Below, piece after piece: positions 43,511 to 55,078 of a DNA stretch of 64,000 nt; positions within the stretch are counted from its first letter, which is position 1; the number at the start of each line of letters is the position of its first letter. The notes below the pieces were generated by a model, which saw only the letters and a program-made list of their open reading frames with translations, ran no database searches and was not told the origin of the DNA. Made by a program: the position numbers and the translations under genes. Source of the DNA: Marvania coccoides (lineage: Eukaryota > Chlorophyta > Trebouxiophyceae > Chlorellales > Chlorellaceae); contig OY978098.1 of NCBI GenBank assembly GCA_963854735.1, forward strand, positions 248,001 to 312,000, written 5' to 3'.

Positions 43511-46500
43511 ATGAGCGATTCGGATGCAGAGTCTGAATGCATTTGCGCCATCTGCTGCAATGACCTCGACCTCACGGACCGCAGCATACAGTACTGCGGC
43601 TGCGGATGTGAGTTGGCCCCTCCGAAATGCAATTGAGGTTGACGAAACTCAGTCAAGTCAAAATGGCCGCCGCCTCATTCTTTCAACAATTATTTTGTGT
43701 GTTGCAGTTCAACCATGCCTGTGGTGCTACCACCACATCCTCGAAGAGGCCAACAAGGAGAGCCTGCCCGCCCGCTGCCCCAATTGCCGTGCGGAGTATG
43801 ACCAGAACAAAATTACTATGCAGCACGTGGACGCTGAGCAGTGAGACTTCACATTGTTTAATTAATTATTATTCCTAGGGGCTAACGGCCAACTACCTGG
43901 TGCGGTTTTAACGTCACAGAAGCTAACTTGTCCCCCACCCAATGTTCGTTTATAACCATTAATCAGGCTGGAGGAGGAGAAAAAGAAGCTGCGGGAGAAG
44001 GACCGACCAAAGGCGGCCGGCTCCGCCTCCGCGCGGTCGCTGCGTGCCAACTTGACCAACGTGCGCGTGGTGCAGCCCAATCTGGTTTACTGCGTGGGCC
44101 TGCCGATGGAGATCTGCCACGAGGAAGTTCTGAAGGACTCTGAATTTTTTGGGCAGTTTGGAAAGACGGTGAAGATTTCCACCAATCGCAGCAACCAGTA
44201 TGCGTCGGCGGTGGCCAAGCACGGCCCCACGGGGTCGGCGTATGTCACCTACAGGCGCGCGGAAGACGCGCTGCGGTGCATCAAAAGCATCGACGGGTCC
44301 TTGTGGCGAGGCAAGCCAGTAAAAGCGTGCTTTGGCACCACAAAATACTGCAACGCCTTCCTCAAGGGGCTGTCCTGCAACAACCCCGACTGCCTGTACC
44401 TGCACGACCTCGCTGATGACGCTGACTGCCTGACAAAAGAGGAGGTGGCGGCGGGGCTGCTACCAGCAAGGTTCCTTGCCATGGGGGCCTCCAACACCTT
44501 CAAACCGCGGCTCACCATCAACCTCATCCCCAACGCAGCCACCGCGGCTGCGCAGGCGGCGGCAGCAGCAGCGGCAGCGGCCGGCCAGAACTCTGCCGCC
44601 ATCACGGCGGCGGCGGCGGCGGCAGGGGGCATCCACAGGCATCTCAGCGGCGCGACGCAGCCGCAGCCGCAGCCGCACGCGCCTGCCGCCCCACGGGTGA
44701 TCACCATCCCAGCGGGGGGCGTGCGCAGCGGCAGCCAAGGCTCCCTTTCTCACCACGAAGGCGGAGGAGGCCCAGGCAGCGGCCCAGGCAGCTACGGCGC
44801 GTCTCCAGCGACAGGAGGAGGGGGCGTGGCAGCAGCGATGGCTCAGGCAGCGATGCCTGCGGCTCCCAAAGGGCTGTGGGCTTCTGCGGCTGCAGGCGTG
44901 GCAGTGGCGCCGCCCGCGGCAATGCCAGGCAGCTCAGCGATGGGGATGGCAGCATCGAGCTCAGCGGGTGCAGCAGCCCCTCCGCCGCCGCCTCCGACAG
45001 ACAAACAGGTTGGACTATAGCAATGAATTCTCACCACACATCATTATTATTGATGTTTTATTACCAATGTTATCGCATCGCAACCATTTTTTTTCAAATG
45101 CTTTTCTCTTTAATTTCCCGCAGGAATGGCCTACGCTGGCCTCGGCACCAGCGGCGACATCGACAATTTCATCAGCGGCAGCCGCAGGCAGAGAAGGAGA
45201 AGGCAGCAGCGGAGTCACCATGGCCAGGCAGCCCTCCATGGCTGAGCAGCTCGCAAGGGCGCACAGCAACGCAGCGGACGCAAAAACCAGGCCCAAGAAG
45301 CTGCTCCCCCTCTCCTCTCCAGCCAAACTCAAAACCATCGGGAAAACTCCTCAACGGTCTTCCTCGCCGGCGCTGCCCGACGCGGCTGCGATGGCAGCGC
45401 TCAGGGCGGCGGAAGGGGCAGCAGCGGAATCAGTGGCAGCGGCGGCGGCAGCAGGACACGGCGGGGAGGCGGCAGCCATGCCTCCCCTCCCTCCAGGGGT
45501 CATGGTAAGCTTCGGCGGCTTATCTTTGGGCGGAGGTGGCAGCAGCAGCGGCTTGGACCCGCAGGCAGCGCCGGGAATGCGCCAGCCGCCTCCAGGCTTC
45601 GGCTCAGCAGCAGCAGCACCGGGAGTCGGGGCTTCTTCGCTCCTGCCTTCATTATCCCAACAGCAGCAGAGGACCAGGGCTGTGGGCCCCCCGCCTGGGT
45701 TTGCGGTCGCAGCGGGCAGCAGCCTCAGCAGCGCACACTCCTCTGTGGACTCTGGGGTGCAGCTGGCAGCAGGAGGCGGTGGCGGCAGCAACGGCGGTGG
45801 TCTCTCCAGCAGTGGGGCGCTGGGCTTTGGGAGCAACCCGCTATTCGACACGCAGCAGCAGCAGCAGCAGCAGCCAGGAGCGCCCCCGCTCGGTGGGTGC
45901 CTTCCTTCCATCGTTGCTGGCATTCAGCCCTCCCGGCGCCAAAAATCTCGATTTGCCTTCGCTCACAGTGAGGAGGAAGAGCAAGTTGGACTGGGGGGGT
46001 CGGCATACAGCAGCGGAGGAGGAGGAGGAGGAGGAGGGTACGGTTGCTTAGGCCAGCCTTCCCAGCAGCAGCAGCAGCAGCAACACCAAGACGCCAGCTC
46101 GTTTTTCAAAACGCTCTTCCCTGGAGCCAACGTCAGCGTGGCCAGCGCCCCTCCCTCGCACTACCAGCAGCAGCAGCAGCAGCGAATGGCGGCGCCGCCA
46201 GGCTTCAGCCTGGGCCCGCCGCCTTCGCAAGGATCTCCTCACCACCCCTTAGGAGGACCGCCGCCGCCTCCAGGAGGTGCTCCGCAGGCATCGTACAACC
46301 CTCTCGTGGCAGCCGGCATGTTTCAGTCGTCGCCCACTTCAGGGCAGCACGCTGCGCCGGTGCCTTCGCCGACAGGGCTGGCCCCTGGGCTGGCGCTGCT
46401 GCGGCAGCTGCAGGGCGGGGGAGCAGCGGCAGCCGGGGCAGGGGATGCCGCAGGACAGCAGCGGCCGGCGGCGCCGCCGGGGTATGGAGGAGGGCCGCCT

Positions 46501-46530
46501 GGGTTTGGAAATGCGCATGTAGGCGCTTGA
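43511..46530 (+). CDS. NOT4: NOT4/CNOT4-type RING E3 ligase of the CCR4-NOT complex
   Basis: Exons 43511-43607, 43708-43840, 43967-45008, 45124-46530; phases 1, 2, 0 fit and give 892 residues. The N-terminal C4C4 RING starts CICAICCNDLDL and continues CGCGFQPCLWCYHHIL and ARCPNCRAEYDQ, with the intron inside. A coiled basic stretch follows, then the RRM (~114-195: NLVYCVGLPMEICHEEVL, GSAYVTYRRAEDALRCIKSI) and a C3H zinc finger CNAFLKGLSCNNPDCLYLH (~204-222). This RING-RRM-C3H order is diagnostic. The remaining ~660 residues are Ala/Gly/Gln/Pro-rich with repeated PPGF and PPGY motifs. By family it ubiquitinates stalled-translation and mRNA-decay substrates in the cytoplasm. Confidence 0.95.
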
Positions 46531-47133
46531 ACAATATAATAAACTTAACTTTAAAATATGTTTTGTAACTAAAGACGATGAAAAATTGAAGGGGCAATAA
46601 AATAGTCTGAACACAAAGGAATTTTAAGCTCTTTGCATGCAGCCGCACAAAAGAATTAAAGTTTCGGGTAGATTAATACATTAATTTAGCTTTGGGGGCA
46701 TTAAGACAGGAATGGGACTGTATTTTTCAAAATTATTATTTTTCAATTTTATTTTTCAAATAAATCTATAACAAAAAAATTAACTCCTCGCGAGTTAGCG
46801 ATCGCCAATATACATATAAAACCGCCAGCAATCAATCGAAGGGGGGGGAGCCAACAAGTGCTGAAATGGTCAATAATAATAAGATACTTTCTATGTGATG
46901 CTAGAGAATTTTTCTGGAATATCACTTAGCTTTTATTATATATCGTTCGTTGTTATATGCCGTGGGGCACGCAGCGAGCCGTAATCCGGACTGTTTTTAA
47001 TGGTTTAATATTCTAATTCTACTCAACTACTCAACTCTATTCTATACAACAACAACTAATTTTTCTCTGGTCAAAACATTACGACAAAGTGGAGAGCTGT
47101 TAGGTTGCCTGCTGCACGGGCCACGATTTTAAA
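46531..47133. other. AT-rich spacer between NOT4 and UGP3
   Basis: About 600 bp of AT-rich DNA with homopolymer runs and a CAACTA-type simple stretch near 47015-47060. It carries the NOT4 3' end and the UGP3 promoter. No coding frame. Confidence 0.5.
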
Positions 47134-49824
47134 ATGGGATCGACGGTCCATACCAGTGATCGAGTAGTCTCGCTGGTGGGCTCCCAGTACAAATGGAGCG
47201 TTGGAGCGAGGCCTCTGATCGGCACCCGTCTGGCACCCCGTGGGCAGCGCAGAGCCGAGTGTTTGCGCGCTTCCAGGCCCTTCAATTCTCCTTCAATCTC
47301 TTCCCCTGACAGCAAGCCCGACCTGCTCACCCCTAACGCTGCCCTGGTGGAGGCCAACACCTTGGAGCGTGTGCTCACCCGCGCGGAGCAGATCTCGCTG
47401 CTGGAGGGCCTCGTCGCCAGCCTGAAACACGCCCCATACGCTGACAAGGTGAGACAAGATGGCCTTGGCCTCTTATTTGGTCACTTTCCACTATCTTTAC
47501 ACCAAAAAGGTGGCCCTGAGCAGCTCTCTTACGCACCCCGCCTCCTCCCGCAGCTGAACATCGTTTTAAGCACCCCAGTGGCCAAGCGTTTCTTCGCAAC
47601 CCCAGCCGGCCGTATTCTCACCCCCCACCTCGCCTCCCTGCCCCCCAAGCGCGCCTTCTCCATTGCGTGCCTGCCCATCATCTCCCAGGAGCACGTCCTG
47701 CGTGTGCTGCCCCCCAACGGCGCGCTATTTCCGGCCCTCGCTGCCCTTTCAGAATCGCTGTCTCACGTTGAAGAATTCTACGACTCCATTGGCGGGCTGG
47801 CGGGGTACCAGCTGCAGTGCTTGCGCGCCATTGACGAGCACCACTGCGGGGGGGCCACCTCCAGCGTGGAGGACGCGGGCCCTTGCAGCAACGTCGACTT
47901 CTTGATCCCTCGAGGTCTGGACTTGTCGCGCTCCCCTGCAGCAGGCGCAGCAGCCACCGCCGCGGGGCTGGCGGGGATGCCGCACATGGCGGAGATCTAC
48001 CCGTTGGGCGGGGCGGGAGATCGGTTGGGGCTGAGCTGCGAGCACACCGGGGACAGTTTGCCGACCGCCATGCTGCCGTACTGCGGCCGATCGCTGCTGG
48101 AGGCGCTCATGCGCGACCTCCAAGCGCGGGAGTACATGTACTACAAAGTTTACGGCAGTCAGATCACCACCCCCGTCGCTGTGATGACTTCTGCGGTGAA
48201 AGGGAACCACTGGCGCGTGTCGCAGCTATTCGAGGCAGCAAGCTGGTTTGGCCGGGGACGGGACGCGTTCCGGCTGTTTCAACAGCCCCTGGTGCCGGTG
48301 GTGGCTGCACGGGACGCGCGGTGGCTGCTGTCCTCTCCCCTGCAGCCGGTGATGAAACCGGGCGGTCATGGCGTTATCTGGAAGCTGATGCTGGATTGTG
48401 GGGTGTTTGGGTGGCTGGAGCGGGCGGGGCGCAGCGCAGCGGTGGTGCGGCAGATCTCCAACCCCATGGCAGGACAGGACAGCACGCTGCTGGCGCTGGC
48501 GGGGCAAGGCCTGCGTGGGCGACACGCCTTTGGCTTCGCGTCCTGCGAGCGGGTGGTGGGGGCTGCGGAGGGGATGAACGTGCTGCGCATGCTGCATAGC
48601 GTGGACCCTTCCACCGGCCAGCACCGCCGCGCCTTTGGCATTACTAACGTTGAATATACCGAATTCGAGCGGTTAGGTATTGAGGACAAGTGCTGCTCCG
48701 AGAGCGGCAGCGGCCACTCTGTGTTCCCCGCCAACACGAACGTGCTGTTCCTGGGGCTGACCAAGGTGGAAAAGAAGGTTCGAGAGAGCGTACAGGCGGG
48801 GACCACCGACGCTGTGCTGCCCGGCATGATCTTAAACCTAAAGAAAGAGGCCAACTACGTAGATCTGGAGACGGGAGAGCAGCAGAAAACGCGCGCTGGC
48901 AGGCTGGAGTGCACCATGCAGAACCTGGCTGACTGCTTCGTCACCGAAGTAGCGTCAACAAGCGGCGGCTGCAGCGGCGATGAGCGGTCAGCGTCGGTGC
49001 CTGAGCCCCTGGCGCTGGACACCTTCATGGTGTACGGTCCCCGCCGCAAGGTGACATCGTCCGCCAAGCGGCAGCGCTCCCCTGGGTCCACAAAAATCCA
49101 TCAGACGCCTGACGGCTCTCTCTACGACCTCATGCAAAACGCTGGGCTGATGCTGGCGCAGGCGGGGTGGAAGGTGCCCCCAGTGGGCGCAGTGCAGCAC
49201 TACCTCGACTCCGGCCCTGGATTCCTCTTCCTGTTCCACCCTGCGTTGGGCCCGCTGTGGGATGTGGTCGCCCAGAAGCTGAGGGGCGGCCGCCTGGCGG
49301 GGCGGAGCGAGGTGCAGCTGGAGGTGGCTGAGGCGGACGTGGAGGGGCTGGATGTGGAAGGCAGCTTGCTGGTGGTGGCTGAATGCCCGCTGGGACACCT
49401 GGAAGCACCAGCAGCGTCCACCGGCACCAGGAGTGAGAGTGCTGCAGAGCAGCGGCTGGTGTACTCTGAGCGATGCGGGCGGGTGCGGTTGCACAACGTC
49501 ACCGTGCGCAACGCTGGCATAGACTGGAGCGACCCTGGCAACGTGTATTGGCAGCACCGCGTAGCACGCAAAGCGGCGTGTCGGGTGCTGCTGCGAGGGG
49601 CCTCGGAATTCGAGGCTGTTGGGTTGGAACTGACTGGAAACTTGACGTTTGAGGTGCCGGACGGGCAGCGAATGCGGGTTTCCAGGGGGGAGAGCGGGGA
49701 GATGGTGGTTGAAATGTCACCGCTGCGCGTTGAAGAAAATGGCGGCAGTGGTGCTCCCGTGCCTAGCTGGCGGTGGGATTACTGCATGGGGGAGGATGGA
49801 AAGGTTGTGCTGACGATGAAATGA
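47134..49824 (+). CDS. UGP3: Plastid UDP-glucose pyrophosphorylase UGP3-like
   Basis: Best model is two exons, 47134-47448 and 47554-49824 (861 residues). The 105-bp intron is a multiple of three and free of stops, so the whole is also one open frame of 896 residues, but its translation does not fit the family. UGP3 makes UDP-glucose in plastids for sulfolipid (SQDG) synthesis. Evidence: MAEIYPLGGAGDRLGL at residues ~250-265 (nucleotide site), TAMLPYCGRSLLEALMRDLQ, MYYKVYGSQITTPVAVMTSA, FGRGRDAFRLFQQPLVPVV, KPGGHGVIWKLMLDCGVFGW and SVFPANTNVLFLGL. Residues ~1-60 look like a plastid transit peptide. A C-terminal beta-rich domain ends the protein, as in Arabidopsis UGP3. Confidence 0.92.
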   Translation: MGSTVHTSDRVVSLVGSQYKWSVGARPLIGTRLAPRGQRRAECLRASRPFNSPSISSPDSKPDLLTPNAALVEANTLERVLTRAEQISLLEGLVASLKHAPYADKVRQDGLGLLFGHFPLSLHQKGGPEQLSYAPRLLPQLNIVLSTPVAKRFFATPAGRILTPHLASLPPKRAFSIACLPIISQEHVLRVLPPNGALFPALAALSESLSHVEEFYDSIGGLAGYQLQCLRAIDEHHCGGATSSVEDAGPCSNVDFLIPRGLDLSRSPAAGAAATAAGLAGMPHMAEIYPLGGAGDRLGLSCEHTGDSLPTAMLPYCGRSLLEALMRDLQAREYMYYKVYGSQITTPVAVMTSAVKGNHWRVSQLFEAASWFGRGRDAFRLFQQPLVPVVAARDARWLLSSPLQPVMKPGGHGVIWKLMLDCGVFGWLERAGRSAAVVRQISNPMAGQDSTLLALAGQGLRGRHAFGFASCERVVGAAEGMNVLRMLHSVDPSTGQHRRAFGITNVEYTEFERLGIEDKCCSESGSGHSVFPANTNVLFLGLTKVEKKVRESVQAGTTDAVLPGMILNLKKEANYVDLETGEQQKTRAGRLECTMQNLADCFVTEVASTSGGCSGDERSASVPEPLALDTFMVYGPRRKVTSSAKRQRSPGSTKIHQTPDGSLYDLMQNAGLMLAQAGWKVPPVGAVQHYLDSGPGFLFLFHPALGPLWDVVAQKLRGGRLAGRSEVQLEVAEADVEGLDVEGSLLVVAECPLGHLEAPAASTGTRSESAAEQRLVYSERCGRVRLHNVTVRNAGIDWSDPGNVYWQHRVARKAACRVLLRGASEFEAVGLELTGNLTFEVPDGQRMRVSRGESGEMVVEMSPLRVEENGGSGAPVPSWRWDYCMGEDGKVVLTMK

Positions 49825-50552
49825 TACATAAACCGGATAAATTTTTTTACATGGCATTTCACATTACTTGTATGATGATTGATAAGAATAATTCAAACCA
49901 ATCCCTCTTTTTGATTTGCATCTTCTTTTTTGATACTTGAAAGCACTTTTGAGCGGCGCGCAGGCACTCTGGCTTGGCCTGTGCGCCCGTTACGAGGATT
50001 TTCCAATTTGCTGTGGTTTTTTTGATGCGTTTGTGGACGACCGAGATATATGCCGTGGCTGAGAAGAATGGTTTTTTAATGTACTTTCTTTTTCCTTTTT
50101 GCCGTGCATTTGACGCGTGTTCATGTGCTACTCCAACCACGCAGACCCTTGAGCTGTAAATTTAAACAAGCTAATGTGGGAGAGAAGGAGAGATGCGGCA
50201 GCCGGTTTGCATGCCAGTGGGGGGACGGCGCGGGGACGATTTCCCCCCCTCCTTGGCCTCGCCATTAGTAGAGTATTGGTTGATCAAGAATATCATCATT
50301 TAGCTTTACAAAAATAAGAGGAAGTCGCTCCCAAAAGAAGAAGAAAGACATGTGCATGCACTGTGAGAAGCCATACATACATTTCGTAACGGCATATGAG
50401 AGCTCTGAAATGCATTTAAAATATCAAAAAAGAAATTGCATCAGCTTGACAGACAGCTCCGAAATTTGAAACTTTTTGCCACGTGGCCAGATGCAATTTT
50501 TTCTCAAAAACAGGAGTGAGTTCGCCTTTTTTCAATCGCAACATTAATTCAA
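49825..50552. other. Intergenic spacer, nothing assigned
   Basis: Between UGP3 and the ABCG gene on the same strand. Only short frames without motifs. It contains the ABCG promoter region and possible upstream leader. Confidence 0.5.
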
Positions 50553-52685
50553 ATGAATATTCATGGTGTCGAGGCTGTGGGAACTGCGTTTGTCGCCGCA
50601 ACCCCAATATACAGCTCAACCCACCCCTCGAAAAAAACGATCTCAAGAAGTGGGAAACCCGAACGCGAGCTTGCGGCAGAGTCTCCCACACGTAAGGAAA
50701 ATGAATTCGGACAGCCATCATCCGGCGGACTCACCGTGACCTGCACCAACTTGACTTTTTCCATTGTCGTTGGCCGGCGAAAGCAGCGGAGCCCCATCAC
50801 GCTTCTGAAGGACGTCAACCTGTACCTCCGCCCCGGCGAAATGACCGCGGTGCTGGGCCCTTCAGGCTGCGGGAAAACTACGCTGCTGGACGTTCTCGCT
50901 GGCAGAAAAGCCCACTTGGAGTCATCAGTCCTCTACGACGGCAAACCGCCCACCCTCGACTTTCTGCGCCAAAACGTGGGCTATGTGGAGCAGAGTGACA
51001 CCTTGCTGAGCATGCTGACCCCGTACGAGATGCTGCTGTACACCGCAGAGCTGAAGCACGCCCGCAGGCGGCCCCTGTCAGAAAAGAATGCGCAAGTGGA
51101 GCTGTTGGTCGCCCAGCTGGGCTTGCAGGCGTGCCGGAACACCGTCATAGGCAGCTCAGCGCGCAGAGGCATTTCTGGTGGGGAAGCAAAGCGCGTCAAC
51201 ATCGGTATCGCTCTTGTCACCAATCCTCGTGCTTTGTACGTGGATGAGGTTACCAGCGGGCTGGACAGCTACACAGGGCACGAGGTGCTGGAGGTGGTGA
51301 GAGCGCTGGCTCACAGTGGCATTACCACCTGCTGCAGTGTGCACAGTCCGCCGCCGTACACATTTGCGCTATTTGACCGCATGCTGGTGCTGCAAGTGAG
51401 CTTCCCATCTCCTTTTCCCGATTATTTCTTTACAAGACCAATTTTTTTGTTAATCTATTTATTTTGTGTTCCACCCCCAAATCATATAGGCTGGCAGAGT
51501 GGTGTATTTTGGGCCCAGTGGCGGCACAGAAGCCGCCTCCTACTTTCACACCGCATTCCCAGGGCTGCGTGAGATGCGTCCAGAAGAGGGGGTGGCAGAC
51601 TTTGTCATCGACGTCACCACCAGGGTCAACCGCGACAAAGCCAAGGCAGCGCAGTTTGCTGATGCGTACGCTGTGTCGCAGCTTTGCTCGGAAAACCAGC
51701 GGGCAGTGGAGTCGGCGGCAGCTTTTCCTGAGAGAGAAACAGCGAGAGGCGACTTGGAGGCTGGTACAGTAGTGAGCCTCCCCTCCCGGGCAAGCTCAAC
51801 CTCCCCCAACAGCGATTGGTGGGCGCTACTCGTTCTGTGGCGGTACCGCTCTTTGAAATCGTACCGCCTGCCGGCATTCATCGCCCCCAGGCTGTTCGAC
51901 AAGGTGATGATCGTTTTTTTGGTCGTCACTCTGTGGTGGCAAATTGGCGACGATTACGTGGCCGTCGCGGGCGTCCTCTTCTTGTGGTCCATGCTGTCGG
52001 CGTTTGCGTCAATGGGCATCTTGCCCACCATCGTTCTGGAGCGTCCCGTCTACCGCAGGGAGAGGGCAGATGGGCTGTACACCCCCGCTGCCTACGCGTT
52101 CTACAAGCTCTCTGAAGAAATGATTCCACAGGTCCCGGCTGGGTTGATTTACTCAGCGCTGGTTTTCTACCTGGTGGGCCTCAAGGGCTCGTTCCTGCTG
52201 TTTTGGTTGATATACCTGACGTCTACCGCGATTTCCATTGCCATGACTTTCCTGGTGAGCGCTTGCAGCCCGACCACCAGCGTCGCTGGCGCTCTGTTGT
52301 CTTCGTACAGCACGATGCTGTTCTTCTTCTCGGGCTACCTCATACCCTACGACAGCATCCCTGTGTACTGGCGCTGGTTTGCCACAAGTACGTATTTTAT
52401 TTTTATTGATCGTATTGACTATGCTGAAAATGTCAATTGAAACAACGCTGATTTTTGTCTTATTACTTTGCAGTCGACCACCTGCGCTACGCGTTTGGCA
52501 GCATGATGGCCAACCAGTTTAGCGGCAACGACCCCCTGGCTTTTGGCCCTCAGACGGTGCTCCAATACTACGATCTAGAGGGAGTGAACGCATGGGCGTG
52601 GCTCGGGTACTTGGCGACTTTCTTCCCTGTCTTTGCCGCCCTTCTGTGGGCAGCGTTGGTTTGGTTCAAACACATTAAACGTTAA
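50553..52685 (+). CDS. ABCG (WBC) half-size transporter
   Basis: Exons 50553-51395, 51490-52387, 52474-52685; phases 0 and 1 fit and give 650 residues, the usual ABCG half-transporter length. The ATPase comes first: Walker A GPSGCGKTT (102-110), signature ISGGE (207-211), Walker B ALYVDEVTSGLD (227-238), where Val replaces the usual Pro, and the H-loop His264. A linker then leads to an ABC2 membrane domain with about six helices (LFDKVMIVFLVVTLWW, GVLFLWSMLSAFASMGI, LIYSALVFYLVGL, STMLFFFSGYLIP and a last helix near the C-terminus). It must dimerise. Likely substrates are lipids or sterols, by family only; N-terminal Ser/Thr/Arg bias could be a targeting signal. Confidence 0.92.
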
Positions 52686-52923
52686 AGACCCGAGAGAAAG
52701 GAAAAGAGAATTTATGATGAATTCAAACTATAATTCAGCAAGAGAAATTGATTGAAGCGTCGACAAAATCTAAGACAAAATTTTATTCAATTCATGCATC
52801 AAAAGAAAAGCAGGTATCCTTGTACATATTTTTTTTTCAAAATTTTCATTTTATTCTTCTTTATATTCGTGTGTACACATCGTTGCGTTCCCTCCAATTG
52901 CAATTCATTCTAGTCCTTTATTT

Positions 52924-55078
52924 TTAAGGCCCATTGGCGGCGCTCACTTGGCCGCCAATTCTTGAGTACAGCAGCTTGTTGGGGGTGCCTTGCCTGAGCC
53001 CATCCGACTTCAGCATACCCTGCGTGGCGCTTGCAGCCAGCGCTGAAAGAACTTCGGCCGGCGCCGCGCCGCGATTTGCCTCAAGGTACAAACTGGCGAC
53101 GCCTGCCACCGCCGGCACCGCCATTGAGGTGCCGCTGGCCACGGTGTAGGCCTGGTCGTCCAGCCCCTCACAGCGGGTCGCCCCCCCGCAGGCTGAGAAA
53201 ATGTCGACCCCAGGGGCGAAGATATCGATGCATGGGCCTGCATGAAGCGCCAAAAAGGAAAAGATTTACGTTGGTACTGACGCAAAGAAGGTGTACATTT
53301 AGGGAGTTGAATTATAAATGTTGGATTTTTGTGAGCGCGCCTGTATTGGACCATTGGTACAGCGGCTCAGGGGCTCCCAAGCGAGTGCCGCCGCCAGCGT
53401 CTCTGGTAAGAAGGTCAGTTGCTGCCACCTGCACGAAGTAGACGGCAAAAAATAGGCTGATATAATACTTTTTTTTTATAATTAGCAAAAATAAAACAAA
53501 TAAATTCAAAAGCATTCACGCTCTCACCGTTATCACCTCGGGCACGTTGGCCGGCGCCACGTAGCAGGCGTCCACCGCCGAGTTCCCCGACGCCACCACC
53601 ACAGTCACCCCATGGTCAACCACCAAGCTCCTCACAGCGTCCTCCAACACCCTGCTCCAGCTGCCGACCTGGATGCCCAGCGAAAGGGTGACCACTGCGG
53701 GTTTTTGGGCGTTGGCGGCGACCCAGTCCAGCGCTGCCACGGTGTCTGAGATCGTGCCTGAGCCGGCGCAGTCCAGGATGCGCACTGCAACCACCTGGGC
53801 GTCCTTGGCGACGCCTACTTTGAGACCCACGGCGGTAGCGGCAACGTGGGTGCCTAAGTAAAGAGAGAAAAAAACATGAAATGTTCAATAATATCATGGA
53901 TGAAAAGTTAATCAAACGGTTAAATTTAAATTCAACGGACCGTGGCCGTCGCAGTCTTGCGCTTCCTCGTCATCCTCCACGAAGTCAAACCCTGACATTG
54001 CAGATACATTCAAGGTTGAATTTGAAGTTTGAAGACTTTGCATGTAGTAATCAGGACGTAAAATCCATTTTTATTTTCTTGCCTGAAGACGCTCTCAGTT
54101 GACCTGGGTTGCCTGCCTTCTGGAACTCCTGGTGAGTAGTCATGATGCCGGAGTCTACCACGTACACAGTGACCCCAGTCCCGGTCCCAGAAGACACCGT
54201 GCTGCCGAACCTGCAGCGAAGAACAAAAAGACGAGGAAAACGATTCTTGCTTCATGAGCGGAATCGCGGAATCAATACCGAGATACTGCCGGATCTTCAT
54301 ATCTCTCTCAAGCATGGCTCACGTGTACTTGGTGTCCAGGGGGAGCGCCCTCTGGTCGATGCGATCTAAATTCCAAAGCTCGGCGTCCACCGGCTGCGTT
54401 TTAACGCCAACGCCGCTGAACACCGCCCCTGTGCTGCCCGTGATACTAGCTATATCAATGGGAGCGCCCTGCTCCGACCTGGAAGCGTTGAACGTCTCAA
54501 AGGAGGTCACTCGGGGGGCCACAAATCCATTAGGCTGTTCCAATTGCTGCTGGAGCAGCCGTCGGCTGGTGTGAGACTGGCGCGACGAGTCTTCCGCTTT
54601 TTCAACGATGCCGTCGAGCTCGCGGTACCACACAGCCCGCGGCAGGCAGCGATTCACAGTGGTCAGCTCAGCCTCGGTAACTTCGCCGGAGAAGCCAAAC
54701 ACGGTGTGGGAGTAGACGCGGCGGCAGATGCCCGGCATGTGGCAGTCGATGGGGAGGGACAACGCGCGGGAGCGCAGGCGAAAAACGATCCATTTATCAG
54801 AGCACATGGCGCGCAGCGCCAGCACGCTCCTCAGGTCCTGTGTGTGGATATTCGGGGTGAGAAATATGGAATGGCGGTTGATTGGTATAAGCATAATAAA
54901 AATCATTTTATTCAAACGTGTGGAGGTGTTGGGAGTGTATAACGCTTGCCCTGAAAACCACAATGATGCTGAATCTGTCGGGCGCTGCGGGTGCGTTGAG
55001 CGGAACAGTGGCGTTTCTGGGGGGCACGGCCTGGGCGCACGCTGTTATGGCTAGCACGGCCAATAAAAAGCCTTGCAT
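52924..55078 (-). CDS. Secreted proteinase K-type subtilisin-like serine protease
   Basis: Seven exons in transcript order 55078-54950, 54837-54323, 54210-54083, 53991-53941, 53853-53528, 53428-53341, 53237-52924; all phases fit and give 516 residues. A signal peptide (MQGFLLAVLAITACAQAVP) and an inhibitor-I9 prodomain (DRFSIIVVFR start) precede the S8 domain. Catalytic triad: Asp234 in VYVVDSGI, His274 in DCDGHGTHVAAT and Ser450 in ASGTSMAVPAVAG; the oxyanion Asn is in VVVASGNSAV. Cys pattern and DCDGHGTHVA place it in the proteinase K/cuqudene subgroup. Extracellular or vacuolar digestion is likely. Three of its six introns need GC donors (exon 1, 3 and 6 donors). Confidence 0.88.

Noticed and set aside
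46800..47060. Possible simple-repeat origin or centromere-like DNA
   Set aside because: Only AT-rich homopolymers and a short CAACT-type stretch; too little structure to claim a function.
47134..49824. UGP3 as a single 896-residue exon
   Set aside because: Residues from 47449-47553 do not fit the family and are bounded by good splice sites, so the two-exon form is preferred.
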